From Myxococcales bacterium (lineage in GTDB: Bacteria > Myxococcota_A > Bradymonadia > REDH01): a DNA stretch of 64,000 nt. The notes below the pieces were generated by a model. The model was not told the DNA's origin. It searched no databases and saw only the letters and a list, made by a program, of their open reading frames with translations. The translations under genes were made by a program, and so were the position numbers. Location of the stretch: assembly GCA_020633625.1 (NCBI GenBank), contig JACKDJ010000005.1, positions 183,964-247,963 of the forward strand. Direction: 5' to 3'. Each line of letters starts with the position of its first letter. Positions within the stretch are counted from its first letter, which is position 1. Of this stretch, positions 49,201 to 57,450 are shown one piece after another.

Positions 49201-49603
49201 CGTCGTCGATCTCGTCGAAGACACCGGCCACACCGGCGACGTCGTGCTCGTGAGCTTCCTCCAGCCGGCGCTCGACGAGGCACGAGGCGCGAACCCCGAC
49301 ATCGTCACCGGCCTCACCGCTGGCGAGATGGTGCAGCTCTCTGCGCTCGATGAGCGCTCCGCCGCGACGTACTCTCCCCCGGGGCTCGTGGTGCAGGCAC
49401 CCTACTCCAGCACCGGGTCCGACGCGCTGGCGCCCGGTCCACTCGCCCTGGCGCACTCGCTCGGCATGCGCGTGCACGTCTGGACCGTGAACGAACGGGA
49501 CGAGCTGACCGACGCGCTCGATCGCGGAGCAGACGGCATCTTCACCGACGACCCGGCCCTGCTTCAGGAGCTGCTCGTCGAGCGCGGGCTTCGCGGGGAG
49601 TGA
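46283..49603 (+). CDS. Lipoprotein with beta-propeller-like, helical and C-terminal GDPD domains
   Basis: A protein of 1106 residues. The signal peptide ends VLLALAAC, a lipobox at residue ~38, then an Asp/Thr-rich linker. Residues ~110-420 show repeated short beta blades (LQLSPDGTLWAATDAGVLRW). Residues ~440-830 look like an alpha/alpha-toroid hydrolase fold (TEHGNWGHDYVASC), not identified. Residues ~850-1100 are a complete glycerophosphodiester phosphodiesterase domain: LIAHRGGGALEPEAT, VLECDAHSTADGVIVCIHDD, TIELKQG and the final GADGIFTDDP. The metal-binding Glu and Asp and both catalytic His are present. It would hydrolyse glycerophosphodiesters outside the cytoplasm, perhaps for phosphate scavenging. 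The three-part fusion is unusual. ATG 46283 has no clear ribosome binding site. Confidence 0.86.
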   Translation: MLTRRRHRPLSLPNASPRTGCGTPRTAWVAPVLLALAACGPDGANRADTGDGALADVDAAIDTTGDAADGGTTDAPDRVDADDAAQLDPDTDVAADGSGEAPVSGPPFEVRVQAVPPTADALYGSEETTRYRAAVGASLSDVEAIAASEDRVFIGAAAGIAELDWERGRFVPRPDVSSEATHDLQLSPDGTLWAATDAGVLRWVSGDVAELLATDAAATSVAHAGGATFVVVDGALLQRDGDAWAAVDVPAGAVSRVRAATEGAIAAGPGGVWSLDASGNATPLTDRAAVDVAGCPDGAVAIATDSELLIVRDGETTRIDPGPGGLPTDAATSVACADGLVALGHAVGATVLDPGLTHVDHYQSERWLLDDRVTGVALDSGRRWFAGAAGVTRVDLVPRTLHGKAAAFLYRHGRYFWRLGGFSSAWAHTPDPYSFDGLSLGDDDNDGQWTEETIGALAFAAGATGDRRFCDAARPAVRNMRLLVDVPCVSFTDAGRECGFVARTFVRDDEGPLFDGKAGLSNWHEVELDGRRYRWKDDTSSDELAGHFFGLPLYYDLCATDAEREQIASTLQRITDTILAHDLYLVDLDGLPTEHGNWGHDYVASCVDGFGNCDATDLGLCASACFGGGFLNGAEILGQLLATWHVTGDARYYDEYERLAVEERYADVVRFSSNVLTATNPSVENHVDHELAMLAFHTLIRYEPNADRRAAWQQALLGLYETELDEENPFWAAFVAGLTGEERQRDAALQSLREYPLDTRFWRIDHSHRLDVSVRPEPDRFGEPQLGEWPPPYDEQPARWWDQTPYAVVRDGDGRSMRGPMAYLIAYWAARYYGLLDAPATRENPLLRDEFLLIAHRGGGALEPEATRAAYDNALAVGADVLECDAHSTADGVIVCIHDDTVDRTTDGTGRVHDLTLTELRALDAGFRWRESSGAPRRGQGLTIPTLHELLTAYPDTPWTIELKQGTPSIAEAVVDLVEDTGHTGDVVLVSFLQPALDEARGANPDIVTGLTAGEMVQLSALDERSAATYSPPGLVVQAPYSSTGSDALAPGPLALAHSLGMRVHVWTVNERDELTDALDRGADGIFTDDPALLQELLVERGLRGE

Positions 49604-49750
49604 CGCGCGGCTGAGTCCGTCGCGACCACCGCTGCGCCGCGTCACCGCAGCGTCGAAACGAGGTGGGGACGTTGCACCCTCGCGTCGCGGCTGCTACCGG
49701 GCCTGCGGCGACGACGAGCCCACGCCCAACCCAAAGCGTCCAGAGCCCGA

Positions 49751-50854
49751 ATGAACACCGATCCCCGCGAATGGGTCAGCGAGTACTACGGCAAGCTGCT
49801 CGCCTCGACCGCCGATCTGAAGACCAACGCCTGCTGTGCAAGCGGCGCTCCCCCCGCCTGGATCGCCGGTGCCCTCGCCGAGGTTCACCCGGATGTCTCG
49901 GCTCGCTTCTACGGCTGCGGGTTCCCGATCCCGCAGGCGGTGCGCGGCGCGACGATCCTCGATCTCGGTTGCGGCACCGGCCGTGACGTGTTCGCGCTGG
50001 CGAAGCTCGTCGGGTCCACGGGCACTGTCATCGGCGTCGACATGACCGACGAGCAGCTCCAGGTGGCGCGAGCGACCGAGGCATGGCACGCGGACCGCTT
50101 CGGCTATGGCAAACCAAACACGTCGTTCCGCCACGGCTACATCGAGGACCTCGCGTCAGCCGGTGTCGACGACGCCAGCGTCGACATCATCGTCTCGAAC
50201 TGCGTCGTAAACCTCTCGCCGCGCAAGGACCTCGTCCTGGCCGAGGCGTGGCGTGTGCTCCGCGAGGGCGGTGAGCTGTACTTCAGCGACGTGTTTGTCG
50301 ACCGGAGACTCCCCGCCGACGTCGCTGCAGACCCGATCCTGTATGGAGAGTGTCTCGGCGGTGCCATGTACGAGGCAGACTTCCTCGCGTTGGCCAGGCG
50401 CACCGGCTTCGTCGACCCGCGGCGCATCGAGTCGTCGCCGATCGCGATCCACAACGGCGAGATCGCGGGCAAGGTTGGCGCGGCGCGGTTCTCGAGCGTC
50501 ACATACCGACTGTTCAAGCTCCCGGGACTCGACGCGGGCTGCGAGGACTACGGCCAGGTCGCCACGTACCGAGGAGGCATCCCGGGCGCTCACTCCACCT
50601 ACTGGCTCGACGACCACCATGCGTTCGAGGTCGGCCGCCCGGAGCGCGTCTGTGCAAACACGGCGGCGATGCTGACGTCGACGCGCCTCGCGGCACACTT
50701 CTCGGTGGCCGGCGACACGGCGACCCACTTCGGCGCGTTCCCGTGCGGCCCAACGCTCGCCGCGGCCGCCGGCCGGATCGACGGACCGGAACCCACGGCT
50801 GCGGCGAGCTGCTGCGCGGCGCCGCCACAGGGCGCCAAGTCGGGGTGCTGCTGA
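49751..50854 (+). CDS. arsM: Arsenite S-adenosylmethionine methyltransferase
   Basis: A protein of 367 residues, normal for ArsM, which methylates As(III) using SAM. The SAM motif is ILDLGCGTGRD at 69-79. Four conserved Cys occupy the expected spacing: Cys28 (NACC), Cys56 (YGCG), Cys151 (SNCVVNL) and Cys201 (YGECLGG), matching the arsenite-binding set of the algal CmArsM. The C-terminus ends in clustered Cys (SCCAAP, SGCC), which is common in ArsM. No arsR or arsenite efflux gene is adjacent, so control of expression is not evident. It is cytoplasmic. The following ABC transporter genes start 96 bases downstream. Confidence 0.95.
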   Translation: MNTDPREWVSEYYGKLLASTADLKTNACCASGAPPAWIAGALAEVHPDVSARFYGCGFPIPQAVRGATILDLGCGTGRDVFALAKLVGSTGTVIGVDMTDEQLQVARATEAWHADRFGYGKPNTSFRHGYIEDLASAGVDDASVDIIVSNCVVNLSPRKDLVLAEAWRVLREGGELYFSDVFVDRRLPADVAADPILYGECLGGAMYEADFLALARRTGFVDPRRIESSPIAIHNGEIAGKVGAARFSSVTYRLFKLPGLDAGCEDYGQVATYRGGIPGAHSTYWLDDHHAFEVGRPERVCANTAAMLTSTRLAAHFSVAGDTATHFGAFPCGPTLAAAAGRIDGPEPTAAASCCAAPPQGAKSGCC

Positions 50855-50950
50855 GTCGAACCAGAGAATCGCTGGCAACGACGGTTGCGAGGGAACAACG
50901 GAGTGGCGACGGTTGTCTGAGTAAGGGAACCGCCGCCAACTCGGTGCCTC

Positions 50951-51871
50951 ATGCTGATCGACGTGACGGACCTTCGGGTCGACTATCCGGGTCTGATCGC
51001 CGTCGACGGCATCTCGTTCGCGCTGGAGCCCGGCGACGGCTACGCGCTCGTCGGTCCGAACGGCGCGGGCAAGACGAGCACGTTTCGCGCGCTCGCCGGA
51101 CTCGTCGAGCCCACGCGAGGCCGCGTTCGGATCTGCGGGCTCGACATCGAGCGCGAGCCGGAAGAGTACCGTCGGCGACTCGGCTACATGCCCGACGACT
51201 CGCCGATCATCTCGGGCCTCACATCTGCTCAGTTCCTCGATCACTTCGCGCGCGCGTACGAGATCGCCGGCCGCATCGACAGGATCGACGCCGTCCTCGC
51301 GCTCACGGGACTGACCGACAAGGCCGACGCCCCGTGCCAGTCTCTGTCGCGCGGAATGCGGCAGCGGCTCGTGATGGCAAAGACGCTGCTGCACGACCCC
51401 CCTGCGCTCGTTCTCGACGAGCCGGCCAGCGGGCTCGACCCGATCAGTCGGCGCGGGCTCCGCGACATCCTGAATGTCCTCCGAGCCCAGGGAAAGGCGA
51501 TCGTCGTCTCGTCGCACATCCTCGGCGAGATCGACTCGTTCTGTAACAAGGTCGGCGTGCTCGAGCGCGGCGTCTTGCGCGCTTCGGGTCGGATCGACTC
51601 GATCGCAGCCGAGCTCGGCCACCGAGGCATGCGACTCCGGTGGTCCCCCGCCGGCGCCAGCCCGCTGCCGACTCTCGAGCAGCACGCCGCCACGCGCATC
51701 AAGGCGGTTGGGCCCGACAGCGTGGACTTCGAGCTTGGCACCGACGACGACGCGCTGGACCTCTTGCTCGCAGAGCTGGTGCGCGTGGGTGTTCGAGTGC
51801 GGGAGTGGCGAAAGACGGCGAGCGATCTCGAGCACGTGTTCCTCGCGCTCGGCGCGAAGGAGGTGAGATGA
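50951..51871 (+). CDS. ABC transporter ATP-binding protein (ABC-2 type)
   Basis: A protein of 306 residues. Walker A is GPNGAGKT at 35-42, the signature LSRGM at 132-136, Walker B ALVLDEPASGLDP at 152-164 and the switch His at 189 (VSSHIL). The Q-loop position reads GYMPDD, with Asp where Glu or Gln is usual. The C-terminal ~90 residues form the extra domain seen in NatA/CcmA-type ATPases and end with a helix (SDLEHVFLALG) typical of these. It pairs with the permease that overlaps its stop by four bases. The substrate is unknown; the neighbouring arsM does not prove a link. Confidence 0.93.
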   Translation: MLIDVTDLRVDYPGLIAVDGISFALEPGDGYALVGPNGAGKTSTFRALAGLVEPTRGRVRICGLDIEREPEEYRRRLGYMPDDSPIISGLTSAQFLDHFARAYEIAGRIDRIDAVLALTGLTDKADAPCQSLSRGMRQRLVMAKTLLHDPPALVLDEPASGLDPISRRGLRDILNVLRAQGKAIVVSSHILGEIDSFCNKVGVLERGVLRASGRIDSIAAELGHRGMRLRWSPAGASPLPTLEQHAATRIKAVGPDSVDFELGTDDDALDLLLAELVRVGVRVREWRKTASDLEHVFLALGAKEVR

Positions 51872-53304
51872 GAATCTTCGAGAATCCCATCCTTCGCAGC
51901 TCCGTCACGCTGGCCTGGGGCGGCACATACCGTGTGGCGCTGTTGTCGTTGGCGGCCGTGGCCACGTTCGCCGGTTGCCTGTATCTGTTCGGTTGGCGAG
52001 ACGTCGGCGGGCCGAGCGAACGCGTCTGGAAGGACCTGTACCGAGTCGTGCTAACCCTCCAGGGCTTCGCCGCCGTCGGCGCAATCTTGGCCAGCGCGCG
52101 CAGGGTGACGCTGCACCGCAAGGACGGGACTCTCGACGCGAACCGCCTCACGCCGATGTCTCCGCAGCGACTCGCCGAGGGATACTGGCTCGGACCTATG
52201 GTCGGACCGCTCGCGGTGATTCTCACGGGTACGGCCTTTGCGATGTTCCTGGTACTCGTGACGCCACGGGCCTCTGTTGACGCGCTCGCCGTGAGCCAGG
52301 CGGTGGTGCTCTCGACGACACTGCTCTTTGGCCTGTGCGCCACCTGGCTCGCCCTCGAGGCCGAGAGTCGGCATGTGCTCGTCCTCGTGACGCTCGGGGC
52401 TCCGGCTTTGATAGCGGGCGTTGGCGCGCTCGGGACGTCGTTCATCGGCAGCTTCGTCCTGGGTCTGCCGGGCCTGACGCCACTTAGGACAACCGGGCTC
52501 GTCGAGCCAACATGGCTCTGGAGCACGAGGATGTCGCCGGTCGCGCTGACGTTCGCCACGCAGGCAGTCGTCGGTCTCGTAGCCTGGCGGGCCGTCGTGC
52601 GAAAGATGGCGCGGCCCGAGGAACGCGGGCTGTCGACTGGCATGGCGCTCCTCCTGTTCGCAACGATGTCGCTGCTCCAGCACGGGTTGATCGCGATGGA
52701 CTTGGCGGAACCGCTGCATTGGACCTCGACGGTCAGAAGCGCGACGTTCGGCGGTCTGCTGGTAGGGCTTGGACTTGCGCTGTGCGTCGCCACCGCGGCG
52801 GGGCTCGACTCGCGTCGGGCGCGACGGCTCGTCCTTCGCACCGGAACGACTCGCGCCGGGCTCGCCGTTCGGAGCGGGGTCGGTGTCGCTGCCATCACAG
52901 GTGCGCTCGCCACGGGCTTGTTCGCCGTACACCCAGTGGAGACCGGCGGCTGGTTCGCGCTCGCCGCCGTGGGGACTGCGTCGACCGCAGTCGCCGTCGT
53001 AGCGCTGATCGAGTTCGCGAGCCTCCGCGCCACACGCTCGGCCGCGCTCGTCGCCGGCCTGGTCGTCCTAGCTTGGCTGTTCCTACCGCTCCTCTCGACC
53101 ATCGCGTTCGACGACGACATCATCGAGGCGACACTCGGCGTCAGCCCTCTCCTTGCGCTCCAGGCAGCGTTCGACCTTCCCGAGGGGAGCCCATGGGTGA
53201 TCGTCGGCAATCTCGGTGCGGCGGTCTTCGCGGCGGGGGCACTGGTTGCGTGGTGGCGTGAGCTCTGCGCGTTCGAGACCGCGGCGCGGTTCACCGCGCG
53301 CTGA
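51868..53304 (+). CDS. ABC transporter permease (ABC-2 type, 12 membrane segments)
   Basis: A protein of 478 residues starting at the ATG that overlaps the ATPase stop (ATGA), with AAGGAGGTGAG right upstream. About 12 hydrophobic helices are visible, from VALLSLAAVATFAGCLYLFG near residue 20 to the last near 455. Between the second and third helix the motif GTLDANRLTPMSPQRLAEGYW resembles the loop in bacteriocin/lantibiotic and ABC-2 exporters where the permease meets the ATPase. It works with the preceding ATPase as an inner-membrane exporter. No substrate can be assigned. Confidence 0.88.
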   Translation: MRIFENPILRSSVTLAWGGTYRVALLSLAAVATFAGCLYLFGWRDVGGPSERVWKDLYRVVLTLQGFAAVGAILASARRVTLHRKDGTLDANRLTPMSPQRLAEGYWLGPMVGPLAVILTGTAFAMFLVLVTPRASVDALAVSQAVVLSTTLLFGLCATWLALEAESRHVLVLVTLGAPALIAGVGALGTSFIGSFVLGLPGLTPLRTTGLVEPTWLWSTRMSPVALTFATQAVVGLVAWRAVVRKMARPEERGLSTGMALLLFATMSLLQHGLIAMDLAEPLHWTSTVRSATFGGLLVGLGLALCVATAAGLDSRRARRLVLRTGTTRAGLAVRSGVGVAAITGALATGLFAVHPVETGGWFALAAVGTASTAVAVVALIEFASLRATRSAALVAGLVVLAWLFLPLLSTIAFDDDIIEATLGVSPLLALQAAFDLPEGSPWVIVGNLGAAVFAAGALVAWWRELCAFETAARFTAR

Positions 53305-53571
53305 GCCGCGGGCGCGTCTGGATCCCGATCTCGGCCCCCGCTAGAGTCCCGACATGACTCGGTGCTCGAGGGCGAAGTGACGTGGAACGGATGTGAGAAC
53401 CTCCCGCCTGGTCGCGGCGGCGACGGCGGCGACCTATCCGGTCTGGAGGTCGCGACGGCGCTGGGGGGCCAGCCCACGACGCCCACGCCCCTCCGGCTCG
53501 GCGCACCACCACGACTACCCAGCGTCCCTCGGTCTGGGACAGCGCAGTTCGGCGACACCCGAGCGAGCGCC

Positions 53572-54301
53572 GTGCAACGAGCCCCCGCCCGGCCGCTAGA
53601 CCTCCGCCCCTGGCGCCTGCGGCTTCCCGTCGCGGCCGGCGCGGGACTCGTGGCGGCGATGGTGTCGGCCACGGCCCGGGGCTCCAGCGCGGCGCTCCAT
53701 GGCGGCTGGCCCCAAGAGTCAACGTCGCCTGTCGCGAGCGGACCGACCGCGCCCGCGCCGCTCGTCGAGCTCGTGGGCTGGCGCGTCGCCATCACCCACG
53801 CCGACGGGCGAGTCACCAGCGGGCGACTCCTCGCTGTCGACGCGGACCGGCTGCTCGTCGTTACAGAGCCCGACGACGACGTCGTCGAGCTCACGCTAAC
53901 GGACCTCGCCCGCGTTCGCGTCCTCGCGCCGACCGACGCATCCGCTTCGCCGCCCGAGATCCCCGACGAGCCGGCCACCACCAATCGCGCTCCGGCCACG
54001 ATGGGCGCCGGGGTCGCGCTGACGATGGCGGGCGCCGCTGCGATGTGGACGTACCGCGCCGGGGCGATAGTGGAGCTGCTGGCAGAGACTCGGTACAACG
54101 GCGCAAACCCGGTGAGCCACAGGGTCGAGGGGTGGACGAGCTTGGCGTGGCCCCTCGCAATCGTCGGCGGCGCGCTGCTGACGGTCGGGCTCCTGATGTG
54201 GACGGTCGCCGGAGAGACGTCGAGATCTCAGCCAGGCTCGCTCCGTGCCCCATTGGCGAACGCTCCGCGGAGCGCACGGCGCCCTCCGGTTCGAGTTCTG
54301 A
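53572..54301 (+). pseudogene. Paralogue 1 of an unrecognised membrane protein family (frame broken twice near its end)
   Basis: From GTG 53572 the frame reads LDLRPWRLR, a hydrophobic signal-like segment, a ~60-residue beta-rich domain (LVGWRVAITHADGRVTSG, TEPDDDVVELTL, VRVLAP), a linker and a hydrophobic hairpin ending WPLAIVGGALLTVGLLMW. In its own frame it then ends at 54324 with a tail unlike the paralogues. Inserting one base near 54213 and one near 54265 restores DVEISARLAPCPIGER and RGAHGALRFEF, then a stop at 54299-54301, matching paralogues 2 and 3. So the gene has two single-base losses, real or from sequencing. Similar genes follow at 54411 and 56140. The function is unknown; it probably spans the envelope. 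Confidence 0.65.
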
Positions 54302-54410
54302 CGCGTGCCTCGTCTCCCACATAACGCCCACACGCGACGGATTCGGCCGCTCGCTCCTGCAAACATGACACCCGTGCAAACGAATCGAACCCCAAGTCCG
54401 CCCGTGTCCC

Positions 54411-55191
54411 TTGAGCGGTGACGCGCCTTCCCTGTCCGGCGGCGCGCGTTCGAGGCATGCGCCTGGCGCACCGATCGACCTCTCGCCGTGGCGACTCCGG
54501 GCCGGCTCTGCCGTCGCCGCAGCGCTCGGCGCGGCCGCCGCCCTTACCCCGATGGCGGCGCAGGCATCTGACGCCGAGGCGAGCGTCGCGCCAGCGGACT
54601 CGGGAGCGTCCACCCCGCCGTCCATCCTCTCCGACGAAGGTTTCACCCACCTCGTCGGGCAGCGACTGCGGCTCGCACTTGTCGACGGCGAGCCGGTCAT
54701 GGGCCTGCTCACCGCGGTGGAGCCCGGCCAAGTCTCGTTCGCTTGCGAGCCCGACGACGACGTCGTCGAGATCGCAACCTCGCGCATCATCGGCGTCGGA
54801 CTCCTCGCCCCCGCGTCCGCCGCTCGTCGAAACGAGCGGGTCGCGCGAGCTGCGGGCAGAAGACATGCGCTCACCGACGCTGTGGTCGACCGGTTTCGCG
54901 ACGACGATGGTGGGCGGGACCGCGCTGTTTGCGTTCGCATTGGGGCATTGGGGCGGTGATCCACGCCCGAACACCGACGTCTTCGTGCGACTCCTTTCTC
55001 GGCTGCTACGGTGCAAACTCACGGACACACGCATGGCTCCCGCTTGCCTTCGGCGGGGTGCCCTCATCGCCGCCGGGATCCCGATGTGGATCGTCGGAGG
55101 CAGCGATCCGCGCCTCGAGCCGGCGATCGCGCCTACGCCGGTCACCGGACGGGGCAGAGGGGCACACGGCAGTCTGAGGTTCGAGTTTTGA
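54411..55191 (+). pseudogene. Paralogue 2 of the same membrane family (at least three frame breaks)
   Basis: The N-terminal half reads IDLSPWRLR, a hydrophobic segment (SAVAAALGAAAALTPMAAQAS) and the same beta-rich domain (LVGQRLRLALVDGEPVMG, CEPDDDVVEIA). The C-terminal half is in other frames: FATTMVGGTALFAFALGHW, then SCDSFLGCYGANSR and WLPLAFGG, then ALIAAGIPMWIVGG and GRGRGAHGSLRFEF to the stop at 55191. The breaks fall at the C-run 54808-54812 (one base too many), near 54980 (one too many) and at the G-run 55055-55058 (one too few). The start may be ATG 54365 with a further shift; TTG 54411 is the first start in the long frame. Corrected length is about 260 residues. Confidence 0.65.
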
Positions 55192-55294
55192 GAGGCGACA
55201 GGTCACGGCGACGCGTCGCAGAGACTCCGACGCCCTGGACCCCACCACGTCCTCGTGGTATTCGGTCCGGCAATCAGATGGACGCGCGGGTACG

Positions 55295-56136
55295 ATGATC
55301 GTCGTTTCGGGTTCTATGCGTTCTGGGACGTCGCTGTGGATGCAGATCCTGCGCGCCGCGGGGCTCCCGGTGATCGGCGAAGCGTTCCCGAGCATTGGCC
55401 TCAGGAGTTCCGTATCGCCAACCCGGGCGGGTTCTTTGAGAGCCGCCTGACCGCCGGAGTCTATCACGCGACGAACCCTTGCCCTGAGAGCGGCGCCTTC
55501 CTCTCCCCGACGGCTACTCGGACCCACGCGGTCAAGGTGTTCGTCCCCGGGCTCGTCCGCAGCGACCTCGCCTACCTCGATCGTGTCATTGTGACGGTCC
55601 GTGCGTGGCGCGAAGTCGCCTCGTCGCACCAGACGATGGCGGCGATGCACCCCCGCCTCCCAGCCCTGGACCTCTGCCCAGCGCTCCTCTGGTGGAGCGA
55701 GACCTTCGCGGCGATCCGAGATATCGCGATCCGGGGCTATCCGGCCCACGTCGTCGCCTACTCGCGTCTGCTCGGGAATCCTGCGTCGGAAGTGGCCGAT
55801 GTGCTCGACTGGCTCGGGATCGACGGGCTGAACGTCGATGCCGCCGCCGCCTGCGTTCGCTCCGAGCTACGAAGGTCACGTCCAGCAAGCGATGCTGACG
55901 TGAGCCTGAGCCCGCGGCAGATTGAGGTCCTCGACGAGCTGTATGAGCACCTGGAACACGCCACGCCAATGACGGCCGCGTTCATCTCAAAGCTCAATGC
56001 GCTCGACGCCGAAGTGACCCCGACCCTCCGCGCTGCGCAGAGCGCCTTTGACGCCCAGACGCGCAGCCAGTCTCAACACGCCCACACCGACACATTCCGC
56101 ACCCACCCGTCGCGCTCCACCACCTCGACTGTGTGA
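55295..56136 (+). CDS. Sulfotransferase family protein (one frame break near the N-terminus)
   Basis: From ATG 55295 the protein reads MIVVSGSMRSGTSLWMQILR, the 5'-phosphosulfate-binding loop of PAPS-dependent sulfotransferases, then LPVIGEAFP. The frame then shifts, and from about 55390 continues as EHWPQEFRIANPGGFFESR, on to DRVIVTVRAWREVA (the 3'-phosphate site region) and a helical C-terminus ending at 56136. One C missing from the run 55387-55389 would join both parts into a protein of about 280 residues. It would move sulfate from PAPS to an acceptor, probably a carbohydrate or lipid; the acceptor cannot be told. Three bases separate its stop from paralogue 3, so they form one transcription unit. 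Confidence 0.75.
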
Positions 56137-56139
56137 ACC

Positions 56140-56953
56140 ATGAAGAATCTCGACCTCCGACTTCGCCCTGCTTCGGGTCGCGGCGTAGCCCCCGCGGAGG
56201 GCGTCGACGCACTCCTACAGGCGTGGCGCATCACGCCTCGCCTTGCGGCTGCGATCGGCGCCGCCACCGGACTTGCGCCGACGGCTGCGCTTGCTTCGCA
56301 GGCGTCCGTGCAAGTCGCCCCCCAAGCGTCGGTCCGACTCGCACAAGCAGCCGGCCCCTCGCCAGACGCACTAGCAGCATTGGTCGGCCGGCGCGTCGGT
56401 TTGACCCTGGCGGGTGGTGTGGTCGTCACTGGCGAGCTTCTGTCCGTTAGCGCGGAACAGGTTCTTGTTGCTCAGGAGCCGTCGGGCGAGCTCGCGGTCG
56501 TCGACCCCGCGTCCGTCGCGAGTGTGCGTGTCCTTGCGCCCGCGGGCTCGCCTGCGGCGCCGACCACTGCCGGCGGGACCGCACAGCCCAGCGGCAACTC
56601 GCTGTCGAGCATGCCACCGGAGCCCGAGACGGAGAACCGGTCCACGGGGCTTAGGGGTGGCAGGACTCGCGACGACGATGTTTTCCGGGATTGCCGCCCT
56701 CGTCGTGTACGCTGTTGGCATCAACGTCGACAACGCCGCAAACTCATGCGACGCGCACGGTTGCTCCGACTACAGCGGCTCGTGGACCAGCAATATGTGG
56801 CCGCTCGCGGTCGCTGGCGGTGCGATGTGCGCGGCCGGGATACCGATGTTTCTCGTCGGCAGCGCGGACGTCGAGGTCGAACCCACTCTCTCGCTCGCGC
56901 CCATCGGGGGACGCGGCCGCGGATTCCACGGCGGCCTGCGCTTCGAGTTCTGA
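56140..56953 (+). CDS. Paralogue 3 of the unrecognised membrane family (one frame break)
   Basis: ATG 56140 follows the sulfotransferase stop by 3 bases. The first ~170 codons give a leader, a hydrophobic segment (LAAAIGAATGLAPTAALAS) and the family domain LVGRRVGLTLAGGVVVTGEL, VASVRVLAP. After the G-run at 56646-56649, which has one base too many, the next frame carries VAGLATTMFSGIAALVVYAV, SCDAHGCSDYSGSW, WPLAVAGGAMCAAGIPMFLV and the conserved tail GGRGRGFHGGLRFEF to the stop at 56953. Corrected length is about 270 residues. The domain between residues ~80 and 135 looks like a small five-stranded barrel (inference). The C-terminus ends in alternating hydrophobic residues and a final Phe, as outer-membrane proteins do, but the rest does not look like a barrel. 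Confidence 0.68.
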
Positions 56954-56986
56954 GCGATCAGGCTCCCGCCCTGCGCTCCGGCCCCG

Positions 56987-57424
56987 CTAACCCCGCACGC
57001 GCTCGCAGAACCACCACGCGTGACCCTCCGGGTCTACACACTGGTAGTTCTTGTCGGCCCAGTACTCGGGACCGTAGTCCGTCACCGACGGGGGGTACGA
57101 GATCTCCGCGCCGGCGTCACGCGCCCGCGCGCAGTGCGCCTCGACATCGTCGACGTAGAACATCGCGATCTGTGTGTTTGCGCCGCCCGCGCCGCGCGGG
57201 CTCGAGACGCGCGGCCCGAACGGCTTCTGACGGCGGTCGTCGCCGACCATCACGACCGCTTCACCGAACGTGAGCTCCGAGTGCTCGACGATGCCGCCTT
57301 CGCCGCGAACGACGAGGCGCACCTCGAATCCGAACGCCGCCGTCAGCCAGTCGATCGCCGCACTTGCGTCCTCGTAGTAGACGGACAGCGCCAGTCGGGG
57401 CCAGCCTTCGGGTGTGCGTCTCAT
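56987..57424 (-). CDS. VOC (glyoxalase/bleomycin-resistance) family protein
   Basis: A protein of 145 residues in one intact frame. It has the two beta-alpha-beta-beta-beta halves of the vicinal oxygen chelate fold: LALSVYYEDASAAIDWLTAAFGF at the N-terminus (read in two parts) with HSELTFGEAVVMVGD, and IAMFYVDDVEAHCARARDAGAEI with ADKNYQCVDPEGHAWWF. The ending DPEGHAWWF is typical. It belongs to the PhnB/YraH-like group whose substrate is usually unknown. ATG 57424 lies 26 bases after the stop of the haloperoxidase-like gene on the same strand, so it may be the last gene of that unit. Confidence 0.88.
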   Translation of the reverse strand: MRRTPEGWPRLALSVYYEDASAAIDWLTAAFGFEVRLVVRGEGGIVEHSELTFGEAVVMVGDDRRQKPFGPRVSSPRGAGGANTQIAMFYVDDVEAHCARARDAGAEISYPPSVTDYGPEYWADKNYQCVDPEGHAWWFCERVRG

Positions 57425-57450
57425 GATGTCTTCGCCTCGCGTCGTTCTCG

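Noticed and set aside
51170..51200. Asp in place of the Q-loop Gln in the ABC ATPase
   Set aside because: ABC-2 type ATPases often carry Glu or another acidic residue at this place, so it is not a real anomaly.
53572..56953. Programmed ribosomal frameshifting in the paralogue family
   Set aside because: Breaks differ in position and direction between the three copies, and the same kind of break hits the unrelated sulfotransferase, haloperoxidase and SGNH genes. No common slippery site is seen.
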